Shown: positions 26,325-36,278, numbered from the stretch's first letter. The stretch: DNA of 64,000 nucleotides from Alteraurantiacibacter hainanensis (GCF_036321025.1 NZ_JAZAPB010000002.1:1612001-1676000), one strand, 5' to 3'. A program made the numbers and translations. The notes: generated by a model not told the origin, from the letters alone.

Positions 26325-27788
26325 TCAGAATGCGACGGCCAGCGACGCCGCCGCCATGTCCGCAAGGTTGCCCAGCCAAGGCGCGATGAGATAGCCGAGC
26401 GGCGAGATCAGCACCGTGCAGATGGTGAGCAGGACCCAGTGGGGCACATCGCTGGCACCGGTCACCTTGTTGGCCGGCTCATCGAAGAACATCACCTTGA
26501 CGATCTTGATGTAGTAGAATGCGCCGATCACGGAGGCCGCGATACCGATGGCGGCCAGCGCGACGAGATCCGCCTCCACCGCGGCGCGGAACACCACGAA
26601 CTTGCCCCAGAAACCGAACAGCGGCGGAATGCCTGCGAGGCTGAACATCAGCGCCATCAGGCACCACGCCAGCGCCGGGCGCGTGGTGGAAAGGCCGGCA
26701 AGGTCGGAAACGCCCTCCACCGGGTTGCCTTCCGCATCGCGCATGAGAAGCACGGCAACGAAGCTGCCGACGGTCATCACGACGTAGATGGCGAGGTACA
26801 CCATCATGGCGCTCGCCCCGCCCAGGGTCCCGGCTGCAAGGCCGATGAGGATGAAGCCGACATTGTTGATCGAGGAATAGGCGAGCAGTCGCTTCACGTT
26901 CTGCTGGCCGATCGCGCCGAGCGCGCCGATCACGATGGAAAGCAGCGCGGCAAAGATGACGATCTGGCGCCAGGCATCGGCCTGGGTGCCGAACGCCTCC
27001 AGCGAGACGCGCGCCAGCAGGGCAACGGCGGCAACCTTGGGAGCGCTGGCGAAGAACGTGGTGACGGGCGTCGGCGCGCCCTCGTAGACGTCCGGCGTCC
27101 ACATGTGGAACGGCGCAGCGCTGATCTTGAAGGCCAGGCCTGCCAGCACGAAGGTCAGGCCGAACAGCTGGCCGGTGGAAAGCCCGTCCGACACGGCAAC
27201 CGCGATCCCGGTGAAGTTCGTCGTCCCGGCAAAACCGTAGGTCAGGCTCATGCCGAACAGCAGGATGCCCGATGCGAGCGCGCCAAGAACGAAGTACTTG
27301 AGGCCCGCTTCCGCGCTGCGCTCGTCGTCTCGCAGGATCGAGGCGAGCACGTAGGCTGACAGCGAATTGAGCTCGAGCCCGATGTAGAGCGTGATCAGGT
27401 CGGCAGCCGACACCATGATGCTCATTCCCAACGCGGCAAACAGCACCAGCACGGGGAATTCGGCGCGCATGGCGTCGAGGCGTTCGAAGAAGCGCGGCGC
27501 GATCACCAGTACGGCGCCGCTGGCGGCGAAGATCATCAGCTTGGCGAGGCCGGCAAAGGCATCGGCGCGGAACTGGCCGCCGAAGGCGACGGTATCCGGA
27601 CCGGCGGCGCCGCCGCATACGGCAGGCGCGACCAGGGCGAAGGCTCCGCCCAGCGCAATGGCCGCGGCGATGGAAATGACGCGCGCGCCCTTGTCACCGC
27701 CCCAGGCGGCCAGCAGCAGCAGGATCAGGCCCGACAGCGACAGGACGATTTCGGGCGCGATCAGCGCAAGAGAGGTCGAATAGTCCAT
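26325..27788 (-). CDS. nuoN: NADH-quinone oxidoreductase subunit N
   Basis: A proton-pumping antiporter-like membrane subunit of complex I. It has 487 residues and about 14 hydrophobic segments, with the conserved KRLLAYSSINNVGFILIGL and the Lys/Glu helices of the Mrp-type core. Its start shares one base with the nuoM stop (TGATG). It is the last nuo gene; birA follows at once. Confidence 0.96.
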   Translation of the reverse strand: MDYSTSLALIAPEIVLSLSGLILLLLAAWGGDKGARVISIAAAIALGGAFALVAPAVCGGAAGPDTVAFGGQFRADAFAGLAKLMIFAASGAVLVIAPRFFERLDAMRAEFPVLVLFAALGMSIMVSAADLITLYIGLELNSLSAYVLASILRDDERSAEAGLKYFVLGALASGILLFGMSLTYGFAGTTNFTGIAVAVSDGLSTGQLFGLTFVLAGLAFKISAAPFHMWTPDVYEGAPTPVTTFFASAPKVAAVALLARVSLEAFGTQADAWRQIVIFAALLSIVIGALGAIGQQNVKRLLAYSSINNVGFILIGLAAGTLGGASAMMVYLAIYVVMTVGSFVAVLLMRDAEGNPVEGVSDLAGLSTTRPALAWCLMALMFSLAGIPPLFGFWGKFVVFRAAVEADLVALAAIGIAASVIGAFYYIKIVKVMFFDEPANKVTGASDVPHWVLLTICTVLISPLGYLIAPWLGNLADMAAASLAVAF

Positions 27789-29320
27789 CAGTGCGCCTCC
27801 CCTTCGCCGAGATCCTCGGCAGGCGGAGCACCCTCCCCGATCGCAAGCTGCGCATCGCCGGCGGGCGCGGCCGTGGCAAGGCGAGTGTCGAGGATTTCGA
27901 TGTCGGCACGCATGGGAGCAAGGAAGCTTTCAGGATAGACGCCCATCCACAGCACCGCGGCGGCGATGGGGCCAAGCAGCAGGTATTCGCGCATGGAAAG
28001 GTCGGGCATGGCGGCGGCGTCGGCGTTCTTCTGGATGCCGAATACGACGCGGCGATAGAGGTAGAGCATGTAGGCCGCACCCAGGATGATACCGGTGGTG
28101 CAGACGAAGGCGACCCAGCTGTTGACCTGGTAGATGCCAGCCAGCGCCAGGAATTCACCCACGAAGTTGCTGGTGCCCGGCAGGCCGACGCTGGCCATGG
28201 TGAACAGCATGAACAGCGCCGCATAGGCGGGCATGTTGATGGCAAGGCCGCCGTAGCGGTCGATCTCGCGGGTGTGCAGGCGATCGTAGATCACGCCCAC
28301 GCACAGGAACAGCGCGCCCGACACCAGGCCGTGGCCCAGCATGATCATCATCGCGCCTTCCAGGCCCTGCACGTTGAAGGCGAACAGGCCCACGGTCACG
28401 ATGGCCATGTGCGCGACGGACGAATAGGCGATCAGCTTCTTCATGTCCGCCTGCACCAGCGCGATCAAGCTGGTGAGCACGACGGCCACCATGGAAAGGC
28501 CCCACACGAGCCAACCGAATTCGGCGCTGGCATCGGGGAACATCGGCAGGCTGAATCGAATGAAGCCATAGCCGCCCAGCTTCAGCAGCACGCCCGCCAG
28601 GATCACCGATCCGGCCGTGGGCGCCTGCACGTGCGCGTCGGGCAGCCAGGTATGCACCGGCCACATCGGCATCTTCACCGCGAAACTGGCGAAGAAGGCC
28701 AGCCACAGCCATGTCTGCGCGTCGACCGGGAAATCGTATTCCTGCAGGTAGGGAATGTAGGTCGTGCCCGCCTGGTTCACCATCCACAGCATGGCGATCA
28801 GCATCAGCACCGATCCCAGCAGGGTGTAGAGAAAGAACTTGTAGGCGGCGTAGATGCGATTCTGCCCGCCCCACACGCCGATGATGAGGTACATCGGGAT
28901 CAGGCCGGCTTCGAAGAAGATGTAGAACAAGAAGATGTCCTGCGCGGCGAACACGCCGATCATCAGCACTTCCATCAGCAGGAAGGCCGCCATGTACTCG
29001 CCCACGCGGGTGGTGATGGCTTCCCAGCTGGCGCCGATGCAGATCGGCATCAGGAACACGCTGAGCATGATCAGCATCAGGGCGATGCCGTCTATGCCGA
29101 GGGCATAGGCGAAGCCGTCGAACACCTCGTGGTATTCGCGGAACTGCCACTGCGCTCCGCCGATATCGAAATTGGCCCACAGCACCACGCCCAGCGCCAG
29201 GTTGGCGAGCGTCGCCACCAGCGCCACCATGCGCGCGCTTTTCGCGCCCAGGAAAAGACAGGCGATGGCACCGACAAGCGGCACCGCCAGCATGACGGAA
29301 AGGATCGGGAAACCGCCCAT
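27788..29320 (-). CDS. nuoM: NADH-quinone oxidoreductase subunit M
   Basis: A 510-residue proton-pumping membrane subunit with about 14 membrane segments. Conserved blocks include FFEAGLIPMYLIIGVWGGQNR, MWPVHTWLPDAHVQAPTAGS, and KKLIAYSSVAHMAIVTVGLFA. The start at 29320 (MGGFPILSVMLAVPLVGAI) is coupled to the nuoL stop; upstream codons in the same frame lie inside nuoL. The C-terminus is Ala/Glu-rich (GEGAPPAEDLGEGEAH). Confidence 0.96.
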   Translation of the reverse strand: MGGFPILSVMLAVPLVGAIACLFLGAKSARMVALVATLANLALGVVLWANFDIGGAQWQFREYHEVFDGFAYALGIDGIALMLIMLSVFLMPICIGASWEAITTRVGEYMAAFLLMEVLMIGVFAAQDIFLFYIFFEAGLIPMYLIIGVWGGQNRIYAAYKFFLYTLLGSVLMLIAMLWMVNQAGTTYIPYLQEYDFPVDAQTWLWLAFFASFAVKMPMWPVHTWLPDAHVQAPTAGSVILAGVLLKLGGYGFIRFSLPMFPDASAEFGWLVWGLSMVAVVLTSLIALVQADMKKLIAYSSVAHMAIVTVGLFAFNVQGLEGAMMIMLGHGLVSGALFLCVGVIYDRLHTREIDRYGGLAINMPAYAALFMLFTMASVGLPGTSNFVGEFLALAGIYQVNSWVAFVCTTGIILGAAYMLYLYRRVVFGIQKNADAAAMPDLSMREYLLLGPIAAAVLWMGVYPESFLAPMRADIEILDTRLATAAPAGDAQLAIGEGAPPAEDLGEGEAH

Positions 29321-31377
29321 CAGAACAATACCCAGGTGATGGCGGCGACAAGGCCTAGCAGCATGATCAGCGCATAACTCGTGAGATAACCGGACTGGAC
29401 TTTCTTCGCGTAGCCGCTGCCCTGCGACACGACCCACGCGATGCCGTCAGGCCCGAAGCGGTCGATCGTGCCCTCGTCGCCCTTCTTCCAGAAGACACGT
29501 CCCAGCCAGAACGCGGGCTTCACGAAGATGAGGTTGTAGAGCTCGTCGAAATACCACTTGTTGAAGACGAAATTGTAGATCGGCCCCAGCTGCTCCGCCA
29601 CCTGGCCCGGCAGGTCGGTGCGGCGGATGTAGGCGAGCCAGGCGAAGAACAGACCGATCAGCATCACGATGAGCGCGGTGTACTTCACCCACTTCGGCAC
29701 CTCGTGCATCGCGTGCATCAGTTCCGCGTTGTAGGCGATCGAACCGTTCCAGAAGCTGGCGCTGTCGAGGAAGGACCCGGCGAAGAACTGGCCAGCGAAA
29801 ATGGCCCCCAGCGAGAGCACGCCGAGCGGGACCAGCATGGTCCACGGGCTTTCGTGCGGGTGATAGCCGCCGGTGCCGTCTGCGTGAGAGGGATCGGGGA
29901 CCGCGTGCGCCACGTCGTGACCCGAATCTTCCTGCGCGGCGGGGTTGTGCTCGTCCGGCTCGTCATGCCCGTGGTGAACGGCGTGCTGGATATGCTCGCT
30001 CTCGATCCAGCGGGGCTTGCCCCAGAAGGTGAGGAACATCAGGCGCCAGCTGTAGAAGCTGGTGAGCAGCGCAGCAAAGGCACCGACCCAGAACGCCCCG
30101 GTGCCGTTTCCGCCGGCGGCGTAGGAGACCTCGAGGATCGCGTCCTTCGACCAGAAACCGGCGAAGCCGACATGCAGGTCGTAGATGCCGAGCCCGGTGA
30201 TCGCCAGCGTGCCAAACATCATCGCCCAGAAGGTGATGGGAATCTTTTTCCGCAGGCCGCCGTAATAGCGCATGTCCTGCTCGTGGTGCATCGCGTGGAT
30301 CACGCTGCCCGCGCCCAGGAACAGCAGCGCCTTGAAGAAGGCGTGCGTGAACAGGTGGAACATGGCCGCGCCGTATGCGCCGACGCCCGCGGCGAAGAAC
30401 ATGTAGCCCAGCTGCGAGCAGGTCGAATAGGCGATCACGCGCTTGATGTCCCACTGCGTGGTGCCGATGGTCGCGGCGAACAGGCAGGTGGCGGCGCCGA
30501 TCACGGTGACGACGGCCAGAGCCGCAGGAGCCGCTTCGAACATCGGCGACAAGCGGCAGACCATGAACACGCCCGCGGTCACCATGGTTGCGGCGTGGAT
30601 CAGGGCGGAAACCGGGGTCGGGCCTTCCATGGCATCGGGCAGCCAGGTGTGCAGGCCCAGCTGCGCGCTCTTGCCCATGGCGCCCACGAACAGCAGCAGG
30701 CACAGGATCGTCATCGTATCCCAGCGCGCACCCATGAAGGTGATGGTGCTGCCCTGCATGGCCGGGGCGGCATCGAGGATGGCGGGGATGCTGGTGGTCT
30801 GGAACACCAGGAAGGTGCCGAAGATGCCCAGCATGAAGCCGAGGTCGCCCACGCGGTTGACCACGAAGGCCTTGATCGCGGCGGCATTGGCGCTGGGCTT
30901 CTTGTACCAGAAACCGATCAGCAGGTAGCTGGCGAGGCCCACGCCTTCCCACCCGAAGAACATCTGCACCAGGTTATCCGCCGTCACCAGCATCAGCATG
31001 GCGAAGGTGAACAGGCTGAGGTAGGCGAAGAACCGGCTCTGGTCCGGATCCTCTTCCATGTACCCCCAGCTGTAGAGGTGCACGAGCGCGGATACGGTGG
31101 TGATCACCACCAGCATGACTGCCGTCAGCGTATCGACGCGCAGGGCCCAGTCGAACGTCATCGCGCCCGACTGTACCCACGTGAGGACGGGGGTGACGCT
31201 CGCCTCTCCCGTGCCCGCGATGAACGACATGAAGATCGGCCAGCTCAGGCCGCAGGCGAGGAACAGGGCCGCGGTGGTCAGCACCTTGGCCGCGGTGTGG
31301 CCGATCAGGCGACCGCCCAGCCCGGCGATGATCGCGGCCAGCAGCGGCGCGAAGACGATGATGAGGATGGAGTTCAA
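29320..31377 (-). CDS. nuoL: NADH-quinone oxidoreductase subunit L
   Basis: The largest antiporter-like subunit, 685 residues, with about 16 membrane segments and the long lateral helix near the C-terminus. Conserved blocks: FFGWEGVGLASYLLIGFWY, LGLHTWLPDAMEGPTPVSALIHAATMVTAGVF and KRVIAYSTCSQLGYMFFA. A His- and Asp-rich hydrophilic loop (about residues 480-525, around HAVHHGHDEPDEHNPAAQED) may be a regional expansion. The start is TTG at 31377, preceded by AAGGGA. Confidence 0.96.
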   Translation of the reverse strand: MNSILIIVFAPLLAAIIAGLGGRLIGHTAAKVLTTAALFLACGLSWPIFMSFIAGTGEASVTPVLTWVQSGAMTFDWALRVDTLTAVMLVVITTVSALVHLYSWGYMEEDPDQSRFFAYLSLFTFAMLMLVTADNLVQMFFGWEGVGLASYLLIGFWYKKPSANAAAIKAFVVNRVGDLGFMLGIFGTFLVFQTTSIPAILDAAPAMQGSTITFMGARWDTMTILCLLLFVGAMGKSAQLGLHTWLPDAMEGPTPVSALIHAATMVTAGVFMVCRLSPMFEAAPAALAVVTVIGAATCLFAATIGTTQWDIKRVIAYSTCSQLGYMFFAAGVGAYGAAMFHLFTHAFFKALLFLGAGSVIHAMHHEQDMRYYGGLRKKIPITFWAMMFGTLAITGLGIYDLHVGFAGFWSKDAILEVSYAAGGNGTGAFWVGAFAALLTSFYSWRLMFLTFWGKPRWIESEHIQHAVHHGHDEPDEHNPAAQEDSGHDVAHAVPDPSHADGTGGYHPHESPWTMLVPLGVLSLGAIFAGQFFAGSFLDSASFWNGSIAYNAELMHAMHEVPKWVKYTALIVMLIGLFFAWLAYIRRTDLPGQVAEQLGPIYNFVFNKWYFDELYNLIFVKPAFWLGRVFWKKGDEGTIDRFGPDGIAWVVSQGSGYAKKVQSGYLTSYALIMLLGLVAAITWVLF

Positions 31378-31381
31378 GAGA

Positions 31382-31687
31382 CTATCCCTTCATCCGGTTG
31401 ACGTCGTCCACCGCGATGGTGCCACGATTGCGGAAATAGATGACGAGGATGGCAAGGCCGATGGCCGCTTCCGCCGCCGCCACGGTCAGCACGAACATGG
31501 CGAAGACCTGCCCGGTCAGATCGCCGAGATAGGCGCTGAAGGCGACCAGGTTCAGGTTCACCGACAGCAGGATCAGCTCGATCGCCATCAGGATGACGAT
31601 GATGTTCTTGCGGTTCATGAAGATGCCCAGAACGCCCAGCACGAACAGGATCGAGCTGACGATGACGTAGTGCTCTATGCCGATCAT
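31382..31687 (-). CDS. nuoK: NADH-quinone oxidoreductase subunit K
   Basis: A 101-residue membrane subunit with three hydrophobic helices, carrying the conserved Glu residues in ILMAIELILLSVNLNLVAF. It starts in ATGA overlap with nuoJ and ends 4 bases before nuoL. Confidence 0.96.
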   Translation of the reverse strand: MIGIEHYVIVSSILFVLGVLGIFMNRKNIIVILMAIELILLSVNLNLVAFSAYLGDLTGQVFAMFVLTVAAAEAAIGLAILVIYFRNRGTIAVDDVNRMKG

Positions 31688-32301
31688 AGCTCGATCCCCT
31701 TGCCGATCTCGGGAGAGACGTTGCGCGTCGCGTCCTTCGGGCGACGCGAGACCTGCTTGCTGATGTTCTGGTGCCCGCGCGGATTGGCGGAGGCGCGGTG
31801 GGTCAGCACGATGGCGCCCACCATGGCCACCAGCAGGATGATGCCGGCGGTTTCGAACAGGAACAGATAGTTGCCGTAAAGCAGCGCGCCGATGCTCTCG
31901 ATGTTGCTCTCGCCCACCAGCGGGGCGGCGCTGCCGTCGGGCGTGCCGAGCTCCAGCGCGCCGGCGCGGTAGGCGCCGATGCCAAGCACCAGCTCAGCCA
32001 GCAGTACCACGGCGATGGCCACGCCCAGCGGAGCGTTCTTCATGAAGCCCGCGCGCATTTCGGCGAAGTCGATGTTGAGCATCATCACCACGAACAGGAA
32101 CAGCACGGCGACCGCGCCCACGTAGACCACCACCAGCAGCATCGCGAGGAATTCCGCCCCCACGATCACCATCAGCCCCGCCGCGTTGAAGAAGGCGAGG
32201 ATCAGCCACAGCACGGAGTGCACGGGGTTGCGCGCGAATATGGTGAACGCCCCGGAGGCGATCATCAGCGCGGCAAAGAGATAGAATGCGAAGACGGTCA
32301 A
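31684..32301 (-). CDS. nuoJ: NADH-quinone oxidoreductase subunit J
   Basis: A 205-residue five-helix membrane subunit with FTIFARNPVHSVLWLILAFFNAAGL and EFLAMLLVVVYVGAVAVLFLFVVMML, both family signatures. The TTG start at 32301 has AGGGG 8 bases before it and starts at MTVFAFYLFAALM. It lies 44 bases after nuoI, one of the few real gaps inside the operon. Confidence 0.95.
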   Translation of the reverse strand: MTVFAFYLFAALMIASGAFTIFARNPVHSVLWLILAFFNAAGLMVIVGAEFLAMLLVVVYVGAVAVLFLFVVMMLNIDFAEMRAGFMKNAPLGVAIAVVLLAELVLGIGAYRAGALELGTPDGSAAPLVGESNIESIGALLYGNYLFLFETAGIILLVAMVGAIVLTHRASANPRGHQNISKQVSRRPKDATRNVSPEIGKGIEL

Positions 32302-32345
32302 AATGAACCCCTGGAAATCAACGCGCGGCGAGTCTTGCGGCGCGC

Positions 32346-32831
32346 TTAACGGTAGGGCGCGTCGGCTTCAAGGCTCGCGGCAATCGCACGCTCCCACTTG
32401 TCCCCGTTCGCCAGCAGCTTGGCCTTGTCGTAGAGCAGTTCCTCACGCGTTTCGGTCGCGTATTCGAAGTTCGGCCCCTCCACCACGGCATCCACCGGGC
32501 AGGCTTCCTGGCAGAAGCCGCAGTAGATGCACTTGGTCATGTCGATGTCGTAGCGCGTGGTGCGGCGGCTGCCGTCCGAACGCGGCTCGCTCTCGATGGT
32601 GATCGCCTGCGCCGGGCACACGGCCTCGCACAGCTTGCAGGCGATGCAGCGTTCTTCCCCGTTGGGATAGCGGCGCAGCGCGTGCTCGCCCCGGAAACGC
32701 GGGGAAAGCGGGTTCTTCTCGAACGGGTAGTTGATCGTGACCTTGGGCTTGAAGAAGTACTTCAGCGTGAGGGCATGCGCCTTCAGGAATTCCCACAGGG
32801 TGAACGATTTTACGAGTTGAGCGACGGTCAT
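32346..32831 (-). CDS. nuoI: NADH-quinone oxidoreductase subunit I
   Basis: A 161-residue peripheral subunit with two [4Fe-4S] clusters (N6a and N6b). The ligands are in CIACKLCEAVCP and CIYCGFCQEACP. The start MTVAQLVKSFTLWEFLKA is coupled by ATGA to the stop of the preceding small gene. An in-frame extension to 32927 overlaps that gene and is not used. Confidence 0.96.
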   Translation of the reverse strand: MTVAQLVKSFTLWEFLKAHALTLKYFFKPKVTINYPFEKNPLSPRFRGEHALRRYPNGEERCIACKLCEAVCPAQAITIESEPRSDGSRRTTRYDIDMTKCIYCGFCQEACPVDAVVEGPNFEYATETREELLYDKAKLLANGDKWERAIAASLEADAPYR

Positions 32832-33238
32832 GCGACGTCCTTGGAAATTGAATATTCGGCCCCGATCACCTGGCCGGTTGAAACGTTGACAGCCCGGTCT
32901 TCGCCAAGCCGTTCCCCACCATGCCAATCCACGCGCCTCAGGCCCTCGACGGAATAAGAGATCAGAATGGAAATGCCGCTGGTGCGGTCGCTCGAGGAAG
33001 GAGGCGTAAGACTGGCGAGATACTGGTATTCGTGTTCGTCCTCACGGGGTTCGATGGCATGCATGTCGTAGAAGTCGAAGCCGTTCGGCAGCGGGATGCC
33101 GCGCACACCGTCTTCCGCCACGACCAGATCGAGATCGACCTGCTTCCAGTCGTCATCCTGCGACCTCGTATCGCGATCGTCCGACCCCAGGCGCTGGAAG
33201 CCGGTGCAATGCAGACCGAACATGGGGGATGCGGACAT
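32828..33238 (-). CDS. Uncharacterised 136-residue protein between nuoH and nuoI
   Basis: I do not recognise this family. The protein (MSASPMFGLHCTGFQRLG...) is acidic, with no signal peptide or membrane segment and one Cys. It looks globular, with beta-rich stretches such as GISILISYSVEGLRRVDWHG. Evidence that it is real: GGAGGG lies 8 bases before the ATG, it begins 5 bases after the nuoH stop, and its stop overlaps the nuoI ATG (ATGA). An open frame continues upstream through nuoH but lacks protein character. Being coupled to two complex I genes, it may be an accessory or assembly factor; this is inference. Confidence 0.7.
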   Translation of the reverse strand: MSASPMFGLHCTGFQRLGSDDRDTRSQDDDWKQVDLDLVVAEDGVRGIPLPNGFDFYDMHAIEPREDEHEYQYLASLTPPSSSDRTSGISILISYSVEGLRRVDWHGGERLGEDRAVNVSTGQVIGAEYSISKDVA

Positions 33239-33243
33239 CGCGT

Positions 33244-34293
33244 TCACCCTCCATACCTCGTAAGCATCAGCCAGCCCGAAATCGCGACGACGAACAGCAG
33301 GCTCATCGGCAGGAACACCTTCCAGCCAAGGCGCATGAGCTGGTCGTAGCGATAGCGCGGCACGGTCGCCATCACCCAGCTGAACATGAAGAAGAAGAAG
33401 AACGTCTTGGCGAAGAACCAGATGATGCCCGGGACGTAATACAGCGGTGCCCAGTCCACCGGCGGCAGCCAGCCACCGAAGAACAGCAGCGTGTTCAAGG
33501 CGCACATCAGCAGGATGTTGGCATATTCGCCCAGCCAGAACAGCGCGAAGGCCATGCTGGAATATTCGGTCTGGTACCCGGCGACCAGCTCGCTTTCCGC
33601 CTCGGTCAGGTCGAAGGGAACGCGCTGCGTCTCCGCCAGGCTGGAGATGAAGAACACCACCCACATCGGGAACAGCAGCAGGTTGAAGTAATAGCCGTTG
33701 ATAAAGCCCAGCCCGTGCCCGCGCTGCGCCTCCACAATGGCCGAGAGGTTGAAGGTGCCCGCGTAGAGCACCACGCACACCAGGATGAAGCCGATCGAGA
33801 CTTCATAGGAAATCATCTGGGCCGCGGCGCGCATCGCGCTGAAGAACGGGTACTTCGAGTTCGACGCCCAGCCCGCCATCGTCACGCCGTAAACCGACAG
33901 CGACGAGATCGCGAGGATGTAGAGCAGGCCGACATTGATGTCCGCCAGCACCCAGCCCGCATCGAACGGCACGACCGCCCAGGCCAGCAGGGCCACGGTA
34001 AAGGTGATGATCGGCGCGAGGATGAAAATGCCCTTGTTCGCCGCCGAGGGAATGATGGTTTCCTGCAGGAACACCTTCAAACCGTCCGCGAAACTTTGCA
34101 GGATCCCGAAGGGGCCGACCACGTTGGGTCCGCGACGAAGGTTGATCGAGGCCCAGATCTTGCGGTCGCAATAGATCACGATGGCCACGGCCAGCATCAG
34201 CGGGAAGGCGATCAGCAGCACGCCGATCAGCGAGCCGAGGAACAGCGCCCAGCTCTCCGCCATGCCCCAGGACATGAGAGTTTCGGAGATCAT
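33244..34293 (-). CDS. nuoH: NADH-quinone oxidoreductase subunit H
   Basis: The 349-residue membrane subunit at the quinone-binding site, eight or nine helices. Conserved blocks: DRKIWASINLRRGPNVVGPFG, AWVVPFDAGWVLADINVGLL and AETQRVPFDLTEAESELVAGY. It is coupled to nuoG by ATGA. Confidence 0.96.
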   Translation of the reverse strand: MISETLMSWGMAESWALFLGSLIGVLLIAFPLMLAVAIVIYCDRKIWASINLRRGPNVVGPFGILQSFADGLKVFLQETIIPSAANKGIFILAPIITFTVALLAWAVVPFDAGWVLADINVGLLYILAISSLSVYGVTMAGWASNSKYPFFSAMRAAAQMISYEVSIGFILVCVVLYAGTFNLSAIVEAQRGHGLGFINGYYFNLLLFPMWVVFFISSLAETQRVPFDLTEAESELVAGYQTEYSSMAFALFWLGEYANILLMCALNTLLFFGGWLPPVDWAPLYYVPGIIWFFAKTFFFFFMFSWVMATVPRYRYDQLMRLGWKVFLPMSLLFVVAISGWLMLTRYGG

Positions 34294-36278
34294 TCCGCTG
34301 CCTCCTTGATCTCTTCGCCATGCAGCAGTTCAGCCGAGCAGCGCTGCATCACCAGGCTGGCGCGGGCGATGGGGTTGGTGAGGTAGAAATCCTTGATCGG
34401 ATAGCCGATCGTGCCGGAGGCGGTGGCCCCCGCCGGAGCATCGGGCATGGCGCCGTAATCGGCAAGTCCTTCCTCGCCCAGGGCAGGCACGTCCTGAACC
34501 ATGGCAGCGCGCAGCTGGTCGAAGCTGTCGAAGCCGACGGTCACGCCCAGCGCATCGGCCAGGGCGCGCAGGATCGTCCAGTCCTCGCGCGCGTCGCCCG
34601 GTGCGAAAATCGCCTTGTCGGACGTCTGCACGCGGCCCTCGGTATTCACGTAGGTGCCCGCCTTCTCCGTGTAGGCGGAGGCCGGCAGGATGATGTCGGC
34701 AGCGTGCGCACCCTTGTCGCCGTGGTGGCCAATGTAGACCTTCAGCGAATCCTCGAAGCGGCTCCAGTCCACTTCGTCCGCGCCCAGCGCCAGCACCACC
34801 TTGGGCTTCGCATCGGCCAGATCGGCGATGCCGCCCTTGCTGGCAAAGCCCAGCATCAGTGCGCCCATGCGGGCCGCTGCGGTGTGCAGCGCGTTGAATG
34901 TCGCGCCCAGCGAACTGGCGGCGGCCATCGCCGCGCCGTGAGCGCCGGCGGCAAATCCGCCCGCCCCCAGGATCACGGCGGAGTTTTCCGCCCCGTCGAA
35001 AGCCTCGCGCACGTTCTGCGGAAGGTTGCCGAGCACGCTCGCATCCTCGCCCAGGAATTCGGCCGTATAGGTCGTTTCCCATTCGGGGCCGACCACGAAC
35101 ACCTTCGCGCCGCGCTTCACCGCCTTGCGCAGGCGAACGTTGATCAGCGGCGCTTCCCAGCGGATATGGCTACCGACGATGAGAACGGCCTGCGCCTCCT
35201 CGATGCCGGCGAAGGTGCTGTTGAAGTTGACCGCTGCCAGGTTCGACACGTCATAGTCCATGCCGGTCTGGCGGCTTTCCAGCAGCGACGATCCGCTGGC
35301 CTTGAGCAGCGCCTTCGCCGCGAACATCGTCTCGCAGTCGACAAGGTCGCCCGCCACGGCGGCAATGCTCTTGCCCGGCTTGGCGGCGGCGATCTTCTTG
35401 AAGGCCTCGTCCCACGAAGCGGCTTCCAGCTTGCCGCGCCTGCGGATCCACACCTTGTCGAGGCGGCGGCGCGTGAGGCCGTCCACCTGGTAGCGCGCCT
35501 TGTCGGAGATCCACTCCTCGTTCACGTCATCGTTGATGCGCGGCAGCACGCGCAGCACTTCGCGCCCGCGGCTGTCGATACGGATGTTGGAGCCGACCGC
35601 GTCGGAGACGTCGATGCCCCAAGTCTTCTTCAGCTCCCACGGGCGGCTCTCGTAGGCATAGGGGCCGCTGGTGAGCGCGCCGACCGGACACAGGTCGATC
35701 ACGTTGGCCGAAAGCTCGTGCTTGGCCGCCTGTTCGAGGTAGGTGGTGATCTGCATGTCCTCGCCGCGATAGAGCGCGCCGATCTCGTCCACGCCGGCAA
35801 TCTCCTCGGAGAAACGCACACAGCGGGTGCAGTGGATGCAGCGGGTCATGATCGTCTTGATCAGCGGGCCCATGAACTTCTCGGTCACGGCGCGCTTGTT
35901 CTCGTGATAGCGCGTGGCGCCGCGACCATACATCATGGCCTGGTCCTGCAGGTCGCACTCGCCACCCTGGTCGCAGATGGGGCAATCGAGCGGGTGGTTG
36001 ATGAGCAGGAATTCCATCACCCCTTCGCGCGCGGTCTTCACCATCTCGCTGTCGGTGCGGATTTCCTGGCCTTCGGTGGCGGGCAGCGCGCAGCTGGCCT
36101 GCGGCTTGGGCGGACCGGGCTTCACCTCGACCAGACACATGCGGCAGTTGCCCGCGATGCTCAGGCGCTCGTGATAGCAGAAACGCGGGATTTCCTTCCC
36201 CGCAAGCTCGCAGGCCTGGAGGACGGTGGCACCGTCCGGAACCTCGATTTCCTGTCCGTCTACTTTGACTGTCGGCAT
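34290..36278 (-). CDS. nuoG: NADH-quinone oxidoreductase subunit G
   Basis: A 662-residue peripheral-arm subunit with several iron-sulfur clusters. The N-terminal ferredoxin-like domain contains CRMCLVEV, the His/Cys block CPICDQGGECDLQDQA and CIHCTRCVRFSEEIAGVDE. A molybdopterin-oxidoreductase-like body follows, without cofactor. The start at 36278 (MPTVKVDGQEIEVPDG) shares a base with the stop of the upstream secreted-protein gene (TAATG). Confidence 0.96.
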   Translation of the reverse strand: MPTVKVDGQEIEVPDGATVLQACELAGKEIPRFCYHERLSIAGNCRMCLVEVKPGPPKPQASCALPATEGQEIRTDSEMVKTAREGVMEFLLINHPLDCPICDQGGECDLQDQAMMYGRGATRYHENKRAVTEKFMGPLIKTIMTRCIHCTRCVRFSEEIAGVDEIGALYRGEDMQITTYLEQAAKHELSANVIDLCPVGALTSGPYAYESRPWELKKTWGIDVSDAVGSNIRIDSRGREVLRVLPRINDDVNEEWISDKARYQVDGLTRRRLDKVWIRRRGKLEAASWDEAFKKIAAAKPGKSIAAVAGDLVDCETMFAAKALLKASGSSLLESRQTGMDYDVSNLAAVNFNSTFAGIEEAQAVLIVGSHIRWEAPLINVRLRKAVKRGAKVFVVGPEWETTYTAEFLGEDASVLGNLPQNVREAFDGAENSAVILGAGGFAAGAHGAAMAAASSLGATFNALHTAAARMGALMLGFASKGGIADLADAKPKVVLALGADEVDWSRFEDSLKVYIGHHGDKGAHAADIILPASAYTEKAGTYVNTEGRVQTSDKAIFAPGDAREDWTILRALADALGVTVGFDSFDQLRAAMVQDVPALGEEGLADYGAMPDAPAGATASGTIGYPIKDFYLTNPIARASLVMQRCSAELLHGEEIKEAAE

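Noticed and set aside
33239..33778. Upstream open extension of the 136-residue gene between nuoH and nuoI
   Set aside because: It overlaps nuoH in another frame and is Arg/Gly-rich, as expected of a shadow in GC-rich DNA.
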